Below, piece after piece: positions 46,156 to 57,700 of a stretch of DNA of 64,000 nt. Where the stretch lies: positions 5,704,501 to 5,768,500 of the forward strand of contig NC_057317.1 in the NCBI RefSeq assembly GCF_000687475.1. The letters are read 5' to 3'. The stretch is from Ustilaginoidea virens (Eukaryota; Ascomycota; Sordariomycetes; Hypocreales; Clavicipitaceae). Below the pieces are notes generated by a model. It was not told the DNA's origin. It ran no database searches and saw only the letters and a program-made list of their open reading frames with translations. Numbering within the stretch: position 1 is the stretch's first letter; each line of letters opens with the position of its first letter. A program made the translations under genes and the position numbers.

Positions 46156-46717
46156 TGTTAAACGGGCTTCGCCTGCTAAGATAATGCAGTATGCGAAGGA
46201 TAAAGGCAGTGGAATGGTAAAATCGCAGTAAGGTAAAGTAACGGCACAGATAAGATACGAGACTAAGGCGTAGGGACAATCTGATGTGCATTAATTCTGC
46301 ATACTTGCTTGCGTGCATACATCCATACTTCCTTCCTTCCCACTATTTGGGTAGGAATATCTAGGGATTTAAATACATAATATTCCAACATAGAACATCC
46401 CTAGTGAAATCAATCTGACGTAAATATCGTGACCGTACTGTGATATCATAGATATATGGCAAAATATGCATTTGTAATGCATCGAGATTTGCGACGATAA
46501 AGTGGTGTGATCAATTTGTGATGCATCATACATTTGCGCATAAGGGAATATATGTAAGTACTGGGTACTCAACTTTACTAGCAGCCGTCATATAAATATA
46601 AGTACTGAATACTTAATACCTTTTTCAATCTGATGATGCGGCGATGCGTAGGAATTATCGGCGATAGATATCCAAAAATAATAAAATAAAATAACAATAA
46701 ATAATTTCATTCTGACA
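46156..46717 (-). repeat. Copia-2, 5' LTR
   Basis: This 562-bp LTR pairs with 38999-39560. The four differences seen by eye are transitions (for example GACCGTACTG against GACCATACTG, and TTGCGCATAAG against TTGCGCGTAAG). Confidence 0.94.
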
Positions 46718-46722
46718 GAAAG

Positions 46723-47146
46723 TAGTATAGGTTTCAAAGGAAGTCCTTAAGGAGCGCTACTAGAAGTTACTTTATACCTAATATAGGGATGCCGGCTATA
46801 AAATATAAGAAAGTAAGTTAAGGCCGGCCTGGCCTCTATAAGAGATAACTATAGCTTCTATAGACCTAAAGGCTATAAAAGCCTTGCGAATCGCTAAGCT
46901 CAGAGATAGTAACGATAGCGATAATTAGGGAAAAGACTAGCTTTCGAGCCGAGTCTCGCAAAAAGGCTTAAAAAACGAACCTAGCCCTTAGCTAAGTTAC
47001 AATAAGACTACTATATAAAAGAGATTAATAATATTAAGGATTATATAGATAGATACCCCTTTTTAGTCTTAATATTATATAATAATTCTACCTTTATCGA
47101 TACCCTAATTAATTTTAGTTATAACTATTATGGTGCGATAAGCAAA
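46723..47146 (+). pseudogene. Gypsy-2 Gag, second segment
   Basis: This is the continuation of Gypsy-2 Gag after Copia-2, homologous to Gypsy-1 26600-27030, with the zinc-knuckle region and the start of the protease. It is heavily mutated and cut at 47151 by the 207-bp solo LTR. Confidence 0.78.
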
Positions 47147-47151
47147 AGAAC

Positions 47152-47358
47152 TGTAACGAAGTGGCCCAATTGGGCCCTAAGCGGGTGCCGCGCATATCGC
47201 CAGGTAAAAACCTACTCTCTTGACCATACGGCCAAAAGAGTACGTATTGTACCAAGTTACTATGACTTGGTACAATTGACACCTATATCACACTAGCCGC
47301 GCGCACTTACTGTAAGCTTGTCTTTAGTATGAGACGGGCGTAGCCCGAATCCTTAATA
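47152..47358. repeat. 207-bp solo LTR of a separate small family
   Basis: AGAAC is duplicated at 47147-47151 and 47359-47363. The ends are TGTAACGAAG and CCTTAATA (TG...TA, probably CA before mutation). No homologous LTR is seen elsewhere in the window. It holds the palindrome GGCCCAATTGGGCC near the left end and a 12-bp perfect inverted repeat, ATTGTACCAAGT with ACTTGGTACAAT, around 47246-47276 (7-base loop). It could be the LTR of a short element such as a TRIM; no internal region is available, so the family is unknown. Confidence 0.8.
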
Positions 47359-47363
47359 AGAAC

Positions 47364-49380
47364 CGTCTAAAGGTTAGGATTCTAACCTATCTGCCTACTA
47401 TCCTATAGAAAGCTTAAGACTATAGTAGATATAAAGAGCCGATCGGGGGAGCGATAGGATATTATCCCCTTAATTACCTATGCTATTTATATTAATATCG
47501 ATATCGATAGATAGCCGTCAGCCGTAATATTATATATTATCCTAGGCCTTACCTGCGATATTATTTTAGGGTTGCCTTAGATAGAGTATTATAATATCGT
47601 GCTATAAGTAAAGCGGCGCTAATTAAGAATTAGAGCTACTAATAGTCTACTCGTTAAGAAATTAATTATTTGATCCTCTAGGCCTACTATAATTAATATT
47701 TTTAGATTAGTCTTTTACGGTATACTACAATAAGTAGTATATACTTAAGATAATTTAACCTCCTTCTTCTCTATAAGCCTATAGGAGCTTATATATATCC
47801 TCTAATTATACTCCTACTTTAGTAGAATTTAGTTTTCCTTTTAGCCTAACTGCAGACCTTATTACTTAAGCTTTAGGACTTTACCGATATTTTTAATAAA
47901 GCGAAGGCCTCTAGCCTCCTACCGCACTAAGGTACGCTTAACTACTATATTAAGCTTAGACCGACCCTAAATAAGGGGCCACCTAACCTCCTATAGAGAC
48001 CGCTATATAATATACCGCAGGACTAGTTACTTAAGGTCTAAAGATAAGTAACTAACCTTATAGATAAAGGATAGATCTATGCAAGTTCTTTATCGGCTGT
48101 AGTACCGGTTTTATTAGCTAGGAAGGGGAATGGAGGGTGGTATTTCTATATCAACTATTAGGCCCTTAATAAGGTTATAGCTTAAGACTAATACCTCCTC
48201 TCTTCTAATTAAGGAAATGCTATGATCTCTATCCTAAGCAAAGTAGTTTACTAAAGTAGATATCTGTATAGCATTTTATAAGATCTATATTGCCAAGGGC
48301 GATAAATACCTAACTGCGTTCTATACCTGCTTTGGTCTTTTTGAGTGGTTAATAACCCCCTTTAGCCTAATCGGGGCCCCTATAATATTCTAACGATATA
48401 TTAATAGGGCCTTAGGGGACTTATTAGGGGACTTTACTACCGTTTACCTAAATGATATTTTAGTCTATATTGGGGGCTTATAGAAGGAATATATAAACTG
48501 CATTAGGGTTGTCTTTAAGCGCCTATAAGATGCCGGCTGAAATCTAGATCTAGATAAATGCGACTTTATAGTGAAGGAGGTATACTATTTTAGCTATATC
48601 GTAATAGTAGGAAAAGAGATCTACCTAGACCCTAAAAAGATTAAAGCAATCTAGGAGTAGGAAGCCTTTATAAAGTTATAGGGTATTTAGAGCTTTTTAG
48701 GATTTGCAAACTTCTATTGCGATTTTATTTTAAACTTCTCCTGTTAAACGGTTTTCGCCTGCTAAGATAATGCAGTATGCAAAAGATAAAGGCAGTGGAA
48801 TGGTAAAATCGCTGCAAAGTGACGGCACAGATAAGATACGAGACTAAGGCGTAGGAACAATCTGATATTTACTTGCGTGCCCTACTTACTTCCCTTCTTC
48901 CCACTATTTGGGTAGGAATATCTAGGGATTTAAATACATAATAGTCCAACATAGAACATCCCTAGTGAAATCAATCTGACGTGAATATCGTGACCATACT
49001 GTGATATTATAGATATATGGCGAAATGTGCATTTACAGTGCATCGAGATTTGCGACGATAAAGTGGTATAATCAATTTGTGATGCATCATATGTTTGCGC
49101 GTAAGGGAATGTGTGTAAGTACTAAGTACTCAACTTTACTAGCAGCCGCCATATAAATATAAGTACTGAATACTTAGTACCTTTTTTAATTTAATGATGC
49201 GGCGATACGTAGGAATTGTCGGCGATAGATATCCAAAAATAATAAAATAAAATAACAATAAATAATTTCATTCTGATATCTCCTATCTAGCTAAGCCTTT
49301 AGTTCGATTAATGCAAAAGGGTACCCTCTTTTAATAGCTTAAAGAGGAAGAAAAGGCCTTCTAGGTATTTAAATAGTGCT
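47364..49380 (+). pseudogene. Gypsy-2 Pol (protease, RT, start of RNase H)
   Basis: This segment is homologous to Gypsy-1 27030-28510. The RT catalytic box reads YLNDILVYI (from about 48445), so the first catalytic Asp has become Asn. A Copia-2 solo LTR interrupts it at 48742-49278. It ends in RNase H where Gypsy-3 enters. Stops are of the TGG-to-TAG and CAA-to-TAA kind. Confidence 0.82.
48742..49278 (-). repeat. Copia-2 solo LTR
   Basis: This 537-bp solo LTR is homologous to 38999-39560, with TCTCC duplicated at 48737-48741 and 49279-49283. It has more transitions and one small deletion compared with the Copia-2 pair, so it is an older insertion. It shows that LTR-LTR recombination happens in this block. 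Confidence 0.92.
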
Positions 49381-49634
49381 TGTGACGGACTGGCCCTAAG
49401 GCGACTGCGAATAGGCATCAATCGGATGTATTAATAAAACTAAGGAGGAAGGGAGAAGAGCCCGAATCGGGTCCCTTCTATAGTCTATATATATCCATAT
49501 ATGCGCGGGCTAGAGCCCTAGTATTGCCCTATCGGTCCCGTGCGTCTACTTTATATAATCCACCCTAGGTTAGGCACGGGCGCAGCCCGAGCCTAGCCAG
49601 CTTATAATACAGGTATAGCCTGAGTCCGTAATAT
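49381..49634 (-). repeat. Gypsy-3, 3' LTR
   Basis: This 254-bp LTR has the same length as those of Gypsy-1. The plus strand starts TGTGACGGACTGGCCC and ends GAGTCCGTAATA. The polypurine tract follows (TACCCCCCTTCTCTAG on the plus strand). Confidence 0.92.
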
Positions 49635-49689
49635 ACCCCCCTTCTCTAGAAAAAATTTTAACCGCTTCTATATCGGGGTTGCTATAGAG

Positions 49690-52600
49690 TTTGCCTAGGT
49701 CTATTATATATCTAAATGTCCCCCTATTTGGCCTCGAATGCCTCTTACGCTATAGTATCCTTAAAGTTCTTAAGAGGTTCTTAAGTCGGCAAATCGTATC
49801 CTGCCCACTTTACTAATATATTGCGTTTCCTGCTATAGCCCCGAGCGTTTCTCGCGGCTAGTATCGCCTTAACTTTAAATTCTTTATATAGGGTATCGGA
49901 ATCCTTTAGTAAGACTAATATAGGACCGGGCTTAGTATCGGTAAGTATTTAGCTCGGTAATAGGTCGGAGGCGGCCTATTCGATAAAGTCGATATAGAAA
50001 ATCAGGTAGATACCATTAGGGACGTTAAGTTAGATATTAAGTGGGGATAGGATAGCTACGATAGTATACTTTATAGAGACCTAGTCGAGTTTTTTATAGG
50101 GCCGGTTAGTCTTAATATTCTATAGGCTAAATTAGATTCGGTTCCCAACCTAATAATACTCTACTAGGCGTTAGGAACGGTTTATTATATCCTACTGCCT
50201 CTGCTAGGTAAATACGATAGCGGCTTAGGCGAGCTTTCCCCTTTCTTATATAATAGTTAGGAAATACACTACCTGCCCTTTAGGGGTTATAGAGCTTAAC
50301 GAGATATTAGGGGGAGGGGCTATAATAAGAGAGTTAAAGCTATTTAGGAGACGGTTCAGGCTATACATAATAATAGAAGAGGTATAGTTATTCAGAGTAT
50401 ATTAGCAAATCGTAAGGTATTAAGGCTAATCGTATTAGTCGAATGCTACTTTTATGCGTAAGATAGCTTAGACCTCCTAATTTATATACTCTATACTACT
50501 ATCGGTCTAAAGGTAATATATAGTCGAGAGGAGTTATTTAGTCTTAATAGCTTTATATAATATTATCTAAAAGTAGCCTATTTAGTCTGAGCCCCTATCG
50601 CTAATAATCTAGGCGGGGAATCCATAGTGCCGCTACTAGCAGCCTAAGAAACGTTTTATATAATCCTCCGCTTATATTAAGTGTATCGCCTCGAGTTAGA
50701 TATACTTCGATAAGCGGTTAGTAATAACCATTAGGTAGTGCAGATCGGAGTTAGTATAGGCCGGAAGATCTATTATAAAGTCTACTAAGATTTACAATTA
50801 AAAGCAATTAAGGATTGGTAGGGGCTAGAGTAGGCCCTATTATAATTAGCGGCTCTTATGCGCCCCGCAATATTAGCAATTCCGAATAAATTAAGCCATC
50901 TTAGACGATATATTATTAAAGTAGTAGTCCTATTAAAGCAGTTAGAAGGTTATATTCTTCCTTAGGTGCCCTATAGTAGGGGAGTTATAGTATCGTTGAA
51001 TTATTATAGTCGTTAGCGGCTTAAACGAGGGGAGCTAAATCTAGCCCCAATAGAGCAGCGCCCTATAGGCATTTAGGGTATAATCTGTAATCTACTTTCT
51101 AATCTTTACCTCTATAAAGAATTATCATTCTTTATTTACTATAGCTTTCTATTAGACCCGATATAGCTCATCTTTAGCTATAGCCTAGTCTTAAAGCGCC
51201 TATAGGTATATATTAGTAAAGATTTAGAAGCTATTAGGCAAAAAGACTCTAATCGATAAAGCTGCTATCGGTATATCCTCTCTCGGGTTTGCCTCTATAG
51301 TAGAGATAGATAGTAGTCAAAAGACTTAGTTAAACCTTAGTATTACGCTATCTGCCTCTTACTCCTATCGCAAGAGTGCATCGGGATATTAAGCCTATAA
51401 GCTAGGCCGGTACTAAAGGTAGAAGTTAAAAAGGGCTAGCATTTCGGCCTATTACGCCTAGCATTCCAATATCTCCTTTAGTCGGGCGAAATACTTAAGG
51501 TTCTTATAGTCTATAAGAATCGTAAATAAAGCAGCAATAGAGCGGAGTTCAGCAGACTATATCTTAAGGTATAAAATAATAATAAGCAGCTCCTTATTGT
51601 AGATAGTATAATTCTATTCTACTTTAGTAAGCTATACTGAGTAGTATACGACTAAGTAAAGCACCCTATCCTCCCTAATCTAGGAGAGGCAGCCGCTAAT
51701 AGCTATACCGGAATTATCCACTTTAAGGATTATCTCCTTCTTAAAGTCTTATTAAGCAAAGACTAGGTATAAGATAAAGTACTATTTAAGTATTTAGAAG
51801 GCCTTTTCTTTTTCTTCTAGCTATTAGAAAAGAATACCCTTCTGAGTTAATTAGACTAATAGCTCGGCTAGGTAGGAAAAGTCTAAGATAAAGTCGTAAT
51901 AGAAGTTTATAAACCCTAGAAAGCTCTAAATACCTTTTAATTTTATAGGGGCTTCCTACTTTTAGATTACCTTAATCTTTTTAGGGTTTAGGCGGATCTC
52001 CTTTCCTACTATTACGATATAGCCTAGGTAATATACCTCTTTTACGGCGAACTCGCATTTATCTAGATCTAGGTTTAGGCTAGCGTTTTATAGCCGCCTA
52101 AAGACCTTCCTTATACAATCTATATACTCCTTCTATAAGCCTTTAATATAAACTAAGATATTATCTAGATAGGCTATAGCAAAGTCTCTTAATATATCCC
52201 CTAAGGCCCTATTTATATAGCATTAAAATATCGCAGGGGCCCCGGTTAGGCTAAAAGGGGTTACTAATTACTTAAAGAGGCTAAAGCGCATCTAGAATAC
52301 AGTAAGGTGCTTATCGCCATCAGCAATATAAATCTTATAGAATGCGGCCTAGATATCTACCTTTATAAACTACTTCGCTTATAATAGGGATTAGAGTATC
52401 TCTTTAATTAAAGGAAAGGGGTACCAGTCCTATATAGTAACCTTATTTAGGGCCCGGTAATCTATATAAAAATGCTATCCCCTATTCGCCTTCTTCGCGA
52501 GTAGGATAGGTACTATAGCTAATAAGGAGCTTATATAGATTCAACCTTTATCTATAAGGTTAATTACCTATCTCCAGACCTTAAGTAATTAGTCCTACGG

Positions 52601-53962
52601 CATATTATATAGCAGTCCCTATAGGAGATCAAGGGGACCCCTATCTAGGGTCGGTTTAAGTTTAATATAATAGTTAAGTATGCCCTAATACGGTAGGAGG
52701 CTAGAGGCCTTTTCTTTATTAAAGAGGTCGGCGAAGTCCTATAGCTCAAATAGTAGAGTCTATAGCTAGGTCAAGGGGGGGATTAGATTCTAGTAAGGCA
52801 GGAGTATAATACAAAAGATATAAATAAGCTCCTATAGGCTTATATAAAGGAAGGAGGTCGAATCATCTTAAGAATATACTGCTTATTATATTATATTATA
52901 AAAAACCAATCTAATAATATAAATCGCAATAGGTATAAAGGGTTAGGTAGTTAATTCCTTTACAAGTAGACTATTAGTAGCCTTAATCTTTAGTTGGTAC
53001 TACTTTACTTATAGTTCGATATCGCGGTATTCTATTTAGGGCAGCCCTAGGATAATATCGCGGGTAAGACTTAGGATAATATAAAGTATTATAGTTAATG
53101 GCTATCTATCGATATTAATATTAATACGGATAGTATAAATAATCGAAGGGGTAATAGTATAACGCTCCCCCGATTAGCTTTTTATATCTACTATAGTCCT
53201 AAGCTTCCTATAGAACAATAGGCGGATAGGTTAAAGTCCTAACCTTTAGATAGTTCTTTCGCTTATTGTATTATAGTAATTATAGCCAAAATCGATTAAG
53301 GTATCGATAAAGGTAAAATTATTATATAATATCGGGATTAAAAAGGGGTGTTTATCTATATATTTCTTAATATTATTAATCTCCTTTTGATAGTAGTCTT
53401 ATTATAACCTAGCTAGGGGCTAAGTATATATTTTAAGCCCTCTCGCGAGACTTAGCTTAAAGGCTAGTCTTTTCCCTAGGAATTACTATCGTTACTATCT
53501 TTAAGCTTAGCGATTCGCAAGGCTTTTACAGCCTTTAGGTCCATAGAAGCTATAATTATCTCTAGTAGAGGCCGGGCCGGCCTTGACTTATAATCCGGTA
53601 TTTTATAGCCGGCATCCCTATATTAGGGATAAAGTAATTTCTAATAGCGCTCCTTAAGGACTTCTTTTAAAACCTATACTGCCCTCTTAGCAAATGACTT
53701 CTTTTTGCCCTTCGAACCTAGCTTATTAACGCCTATTATAGGCGTATTACCGTCCCTATCCCGAGTATTTATTTATAGGTCCTAGGAATTAGCGTTATAA
53801 TTCCGAGATAAGTCCGTATAGCGTTTTACAGTAAAGCTAATTTTCAGGTCGATAGCGATTTTACGGTACTATACGATAGCTGTATTATAGTCCTTACGGG
53901 AGACCCCTAAATTAATAATTTTTTCCGATATACGAAGGTTAAAGGCGGATTAGAGTATTTCT
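49690..53962 (-). pseudogene. Gypsy-3 Gag-Pol, heavily mutated
   Basis: The order on the minus strand is Gag (53962-53470), protease (about 53300), RT (about 52560-51850), RNase H (about 51800-51150), integrase (about 51000-50000) and chromodomain (about 49900-49740). The RT box reads YLDNILVY (Asn codon 52160-52162), so the second catalytic Asp is lost. No ORF above about 60 codons remains. Compared with Gypsy-1 it carries more stops. Confidence 0.8.
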
Positions 53963-54313
53963 TGTCGGAATCGCTGTCGCAAGGTGCCCAATTGGGCACA
54001 TTGCGACGGATGTGCCGCGCACACCCGTTGCGCACGATGTGGCCACTTTGGCCACTTTTGCCCCTTTGCCCCTGTGCCCCTGAGCCCGGTAGGGCACGCG
54101 GGCAGCCCGGCCCGACCGCGCCGATGCATGTGACTACGGCACGCATAAAAAGGCCATATCGTGTAATTACCCTTTTGCTTCCTTTCTTTCCTTTTAGATA
54201 GTCATAGTCATAATCAAAGAAGTAATCATACCTTTGACCGGTGACCTCACGGTACTTAATACCACGCGCGCAACCCTACGTACAACTGGGTACCCCTTGA
54301 TGTGATACCAACA
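53963..54313 (+). repeat. Copia-B copy 2, 5' LTR
   Basis: This 351-bp GC-rich LTR starts TGTCGGAATCGCTGTCGC and ends ATACCAACA. The perfect palindrome GTGCCCAATTGGGCAC lies at about 53984-53999. The first dozen bases are shared with Copia-A, while the rest is not. The junction palindrome ACTGATCAGT is at 54313-54322. Confidence 0.92.
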
Positions 54314-54784
54314 CTGATCAGTAAAGTTGAAGTTCACTTCACAGATTAGCTAGGACCAGCAAGAAGAGACGGTTTAATTAAATCGTGCTAATAAGGAACG
54401 TGATCTAGCCTATTCAGAGGAACGGCTATAGATATTACGAACTAAGGGATAAACTGATTATATCTAACCTTCCCTGCTCGTCTATCACGAGGAATAATCG
54501 CTAAATATTACACTAATAGTGTAACAGCCAGTGGATATAATTAGTAGGCTAAAACATAGGTTTTTATGCAAGCGACCCTGAACCGCAATAATATCTACGG
54601 TAAAGAGCCTATTTACCGTTATATTCAATAATCAAATAAGCAACCGGAACGCCTATAACATCCTGCCCGACTATTGCTTCCTCCCTTACTTCCTTCCTGA
54701 CCTTCTTCCTTACTTCCTTCCTAACCTTCTTCCTTACTTCCTTCCTTCCTTCTTTTCATCAATTACTTCCTTCCTTCTTTTATT
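54314..54784 (+). other. Copia-B copy 2 leader with polypyrimidine run
   Basis: This non-coding leader holds, at about 54670-54780, a CTTCCTTACTTCC-type pyrimidine repeat directly upstream of Gag. Copy 3 has a shorter version of the run (about 62055-62115). Copy 3 also has about 50 bases near 61850-61920 that this copy lacks. Confidence 0.65.
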
Positions 54785-57700
54785 ATACGCCAAACGCTCC
54801 CTCTCTCTCCGATATATACGCCTACCCCTATCAATATCACAATAGAAGGATCACTACCCGAAAAGCTTAGGCCTCACGCCGATACTATTACAGAGGACTA
54901 GGTAAATTCAAAAGGGCAGATTAACCCTACTAATACTACAGACAAACAGTTATACAATCGTATCGCCTACCTTATTAATAACTACATAATAGGCGATGAG
55001 ATGGATAATAATCTATAAGAATAATTCCGTAATGATTATAAGGAATGGACCGAGGAGCTATTCAACCGTATTAACAAACGGCTTCTATGGGAATTCCGAA
55101 CAACCCTACGGGAACGTAGGGTATACGTTAGAAGCATAGGATCATCAGCAGTTAAGACCCTTACCCACTATCTCCAACAAGAGCATATGCCTGAGTGGCC
55201 TTAAGAGGAAATAGATCTCTAATTTGCACGCAAAACCTTTATATCCCAGTTAAATCTAGATAGGGAATAATCAGTCCCTACTGCTTATACTAAATGGGAG
55301 ATGCAAATGAACTAGAATGCCCCCTCTATTATAAGCTCGAGGAATTCACTCCCTGCTATAATTATTCGAATACCCTTATAGATACCCTTACGGATGCCCT
55401 TATAGATACCCTCGCGATTACTCTTGCGAAGACCTTCACAAGCCCCTTCGACCCCTAGGGACTTTGCAATACCAACGGCATAATAACCCTTTATCCCTCT
55501 ATTTACGTTAAAGAAGGCCCTTATTCCTACCGAAGAAGAAAGGGGCCGGCCGCTATAATAGAAAGGGAAAGCGCCTATTTATAATAGGCCGCTATTTGAG
55601 ATAGGGGAAAGCTCCCGATAGCAATAATAGCATATAACGGACGATGACTATAGCCCGACCGACTAGATACTTCATCCTAGGGGTTATACCCCTAGCCGGG
55701 CTAGCCGAGGCGGCTATCCCAATATCCTTTAGAATTATAGTATGCCTATAAGAGCCAGAAGTCAGGTTATATGCCCCGATGATATGCTTCCCTCAATAGA
55801 GGGACCCGATAGTAATACGCTCGAAGTCACCAATATCAATATTCCCCGATATACCGCTACTAGCGGCACCGGGCAAGCCCCTAATATTGATAAAACAGCT
55901 GCCCCTAATGCTAGATATTACGAATCATGGTATTGCAGCCACAACCTATAGGCCCGGATGCCTCAACTACTGGCTCTAATGCCTCACCCGATAATGCTAA
56001 AGATAGGCACGGCACTAGACCCCTCCCGGCACTATCGGCCTACCTAGGCCGATAAACGGATTATCTTGACGGGAGGACCGGTAAACCCAAACCGACCTGG
56101 GTTATGGGATAACCCAGCCAGAGATCCCGCCAGCCTACCGTAAGGCTACCAATAAGCCGTTCCGGAATACCCTCCGGAATAATAATACTACTAAGAAGAT
56201 TATACCTGAAGAGCCTACGTAGAGGCCGGGTTTGACGATATTTCGAAGAAGATATTTAACCTTTTATGCAGCTATCGTATAGAGGATAGATATAGCGGCA
56301 AAATGGATGACTTCCTTATACTAAAGGTAGTATCCTTTAAGAGTAAGTGCCGCCTTCTAGGATTACCCGATTATATACTCACTAGAGCCTTCTAAATTAT
56401 ACTAATTGGCGATGCTAAGACCTATTACTTTGATAATATCGAACGCATCTGCGATACCCTTACTTTTGACGATATAGTCTGTAAAGTTAAAAGCTATTTC
56501 GAGAATGAGAGTATAGAGTAATTCTATTTATACTATTAGAATAGAATAACGCTTTAATTAACTATCGCGAAATATCCTGATAAGTTAAAGCTTGAATGCC
56601 TTAATATCCTACTAGAGGAACTTTAACGACTATATTGTAGTTTTTTTCCCCCCTTTATAGCTAATATAGAGCTTTATCGGTAAGTGCTTAATGCTGTAAG
56701 GGATACCCCTAAGTGTAGCCAGGCCATATATCGTTATGCCTCTACATTCGAAGGCCTTACCGCTGACCTATAGCGATCCCTTTTAATCTACGAGACTACC
56801 CATACGAATTAGCAGCATTATTTCCTTCAACAATAGCCTTAATAACATCAGGATGTTAGAAATATTAATATTGATGATAATATAGCGTTATTTATAGATT
56901 GTAGATACGGTTAATCCCACAACTGGTATTAATGCCCCTAACGATACGGACCCCCTTAATAGCAATAATAGAATCGCGCCTTTCTAGCTAGGCCTTATTA
57001 AAGAAGATGCTTCGTTTGCAATAAATCAGGATATTAGTCATCTAACTATACTAATAAAGAGCAATAAGAATTAAAGGCACGATAGCTAAAGAATTGCTCT
57101 AACCGGACCGCTCCTAATGATAAGAAATTCCGTATTTTCCTATAGGAATATAAAGGGACCGCCGATTAAGCCTTTAAAGATGCCGATTTTGATAATATTA
57201 TTGAAGATGTTGAAGTTATAATAGCAGGGGTTATATATTGGGATACAGAGGACGCTGTCGCACTATAATTTATAGCCACTTAGTATTTCTTAGCCCTTGT
57301 ATAAATAGAACTATTACCTTCTTTATCTATCGAGACGTTGCAAGCCCTATAGGATGAATTATGCCGACATGCCTTCCTATAGATTGACCCTTTCCGAATG
57401 CCCTTACTACTATTGGACTGTAATTCTGCCTTTCTAGAAGAAGAACGCTATGGTAACTATACCTTCCGCGGAATCCTACCGGATACTAGCGTTTCCGGCC
57501 TATTAACAGCAGGCCTAAGTCAAGCAAAGGCCCTAATGCGATTAATAAAGACCCTAACCATCAAGATAACTAATAAGAAGCATATAGTAAATTTTAGAGC
57601 AGGTTTTGCCATATCTTCTAGTATATTGAATGTCCCGATAGTATTCGGCAATATCCCCTTCCACGTTCTTAATAGCAGCACCCCCTTTCTCTATTCTATT

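Larger units (their letters stand above)
38999..46717 (-). mobile_element. Copia-2, complete and comparatively fresh LTR retrotransposon
   Basis: This 7,719-bp minus-strand element has GAAAG duplicated at 38994-38998 and 46718-46722 within Gypsy-2 Gag. The LTRs are 562 bp (38999-39560, 46156-46717) and differ at only about four sites, all transitions. The PBS, leader, Gag-Pol and a polypurine tract (plus strand TACCCCCCTAG) are present. Protease, integrase and RT catalytic residues are intact and few RIP stops are seen. It is the least damaged autonomous-type element here. Confidence 0.95.
36929..49380 (+). mobile_element. Gypsy-2, 5' part of a chromodomain gypsy element with four nested insertions
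   Basis: The 5' LTR is 36929-37181. The internal region is homologous to Gypsy-1 from its leader to RNase H. It is interrupted by a solo LTR (37553-38330), Copia-2 (38999-46717), a 207-bp solo LTR (47152-47358) and a Copia-2 solo LTR (48742-49278). It is cut at 49380 by Gypsy-3 inside RNase H. Its 3' half and 3' LTR are not in the window. Confidence 0.9.
49381..53962 (-). mobile_element. Gypsy-3, 3' part of a chromodomain gypsy element
   Basis: This minus-strand relative of Gypsy-1 is inserted in Gypsy-2; GTGCT at 49376-49380 is the presumed left duplication. It runs from the 3' LTR to Gag and is cut at 53962 by Copia-B copy 2. Its 5' end is not in the window. Confidence 0.9.
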
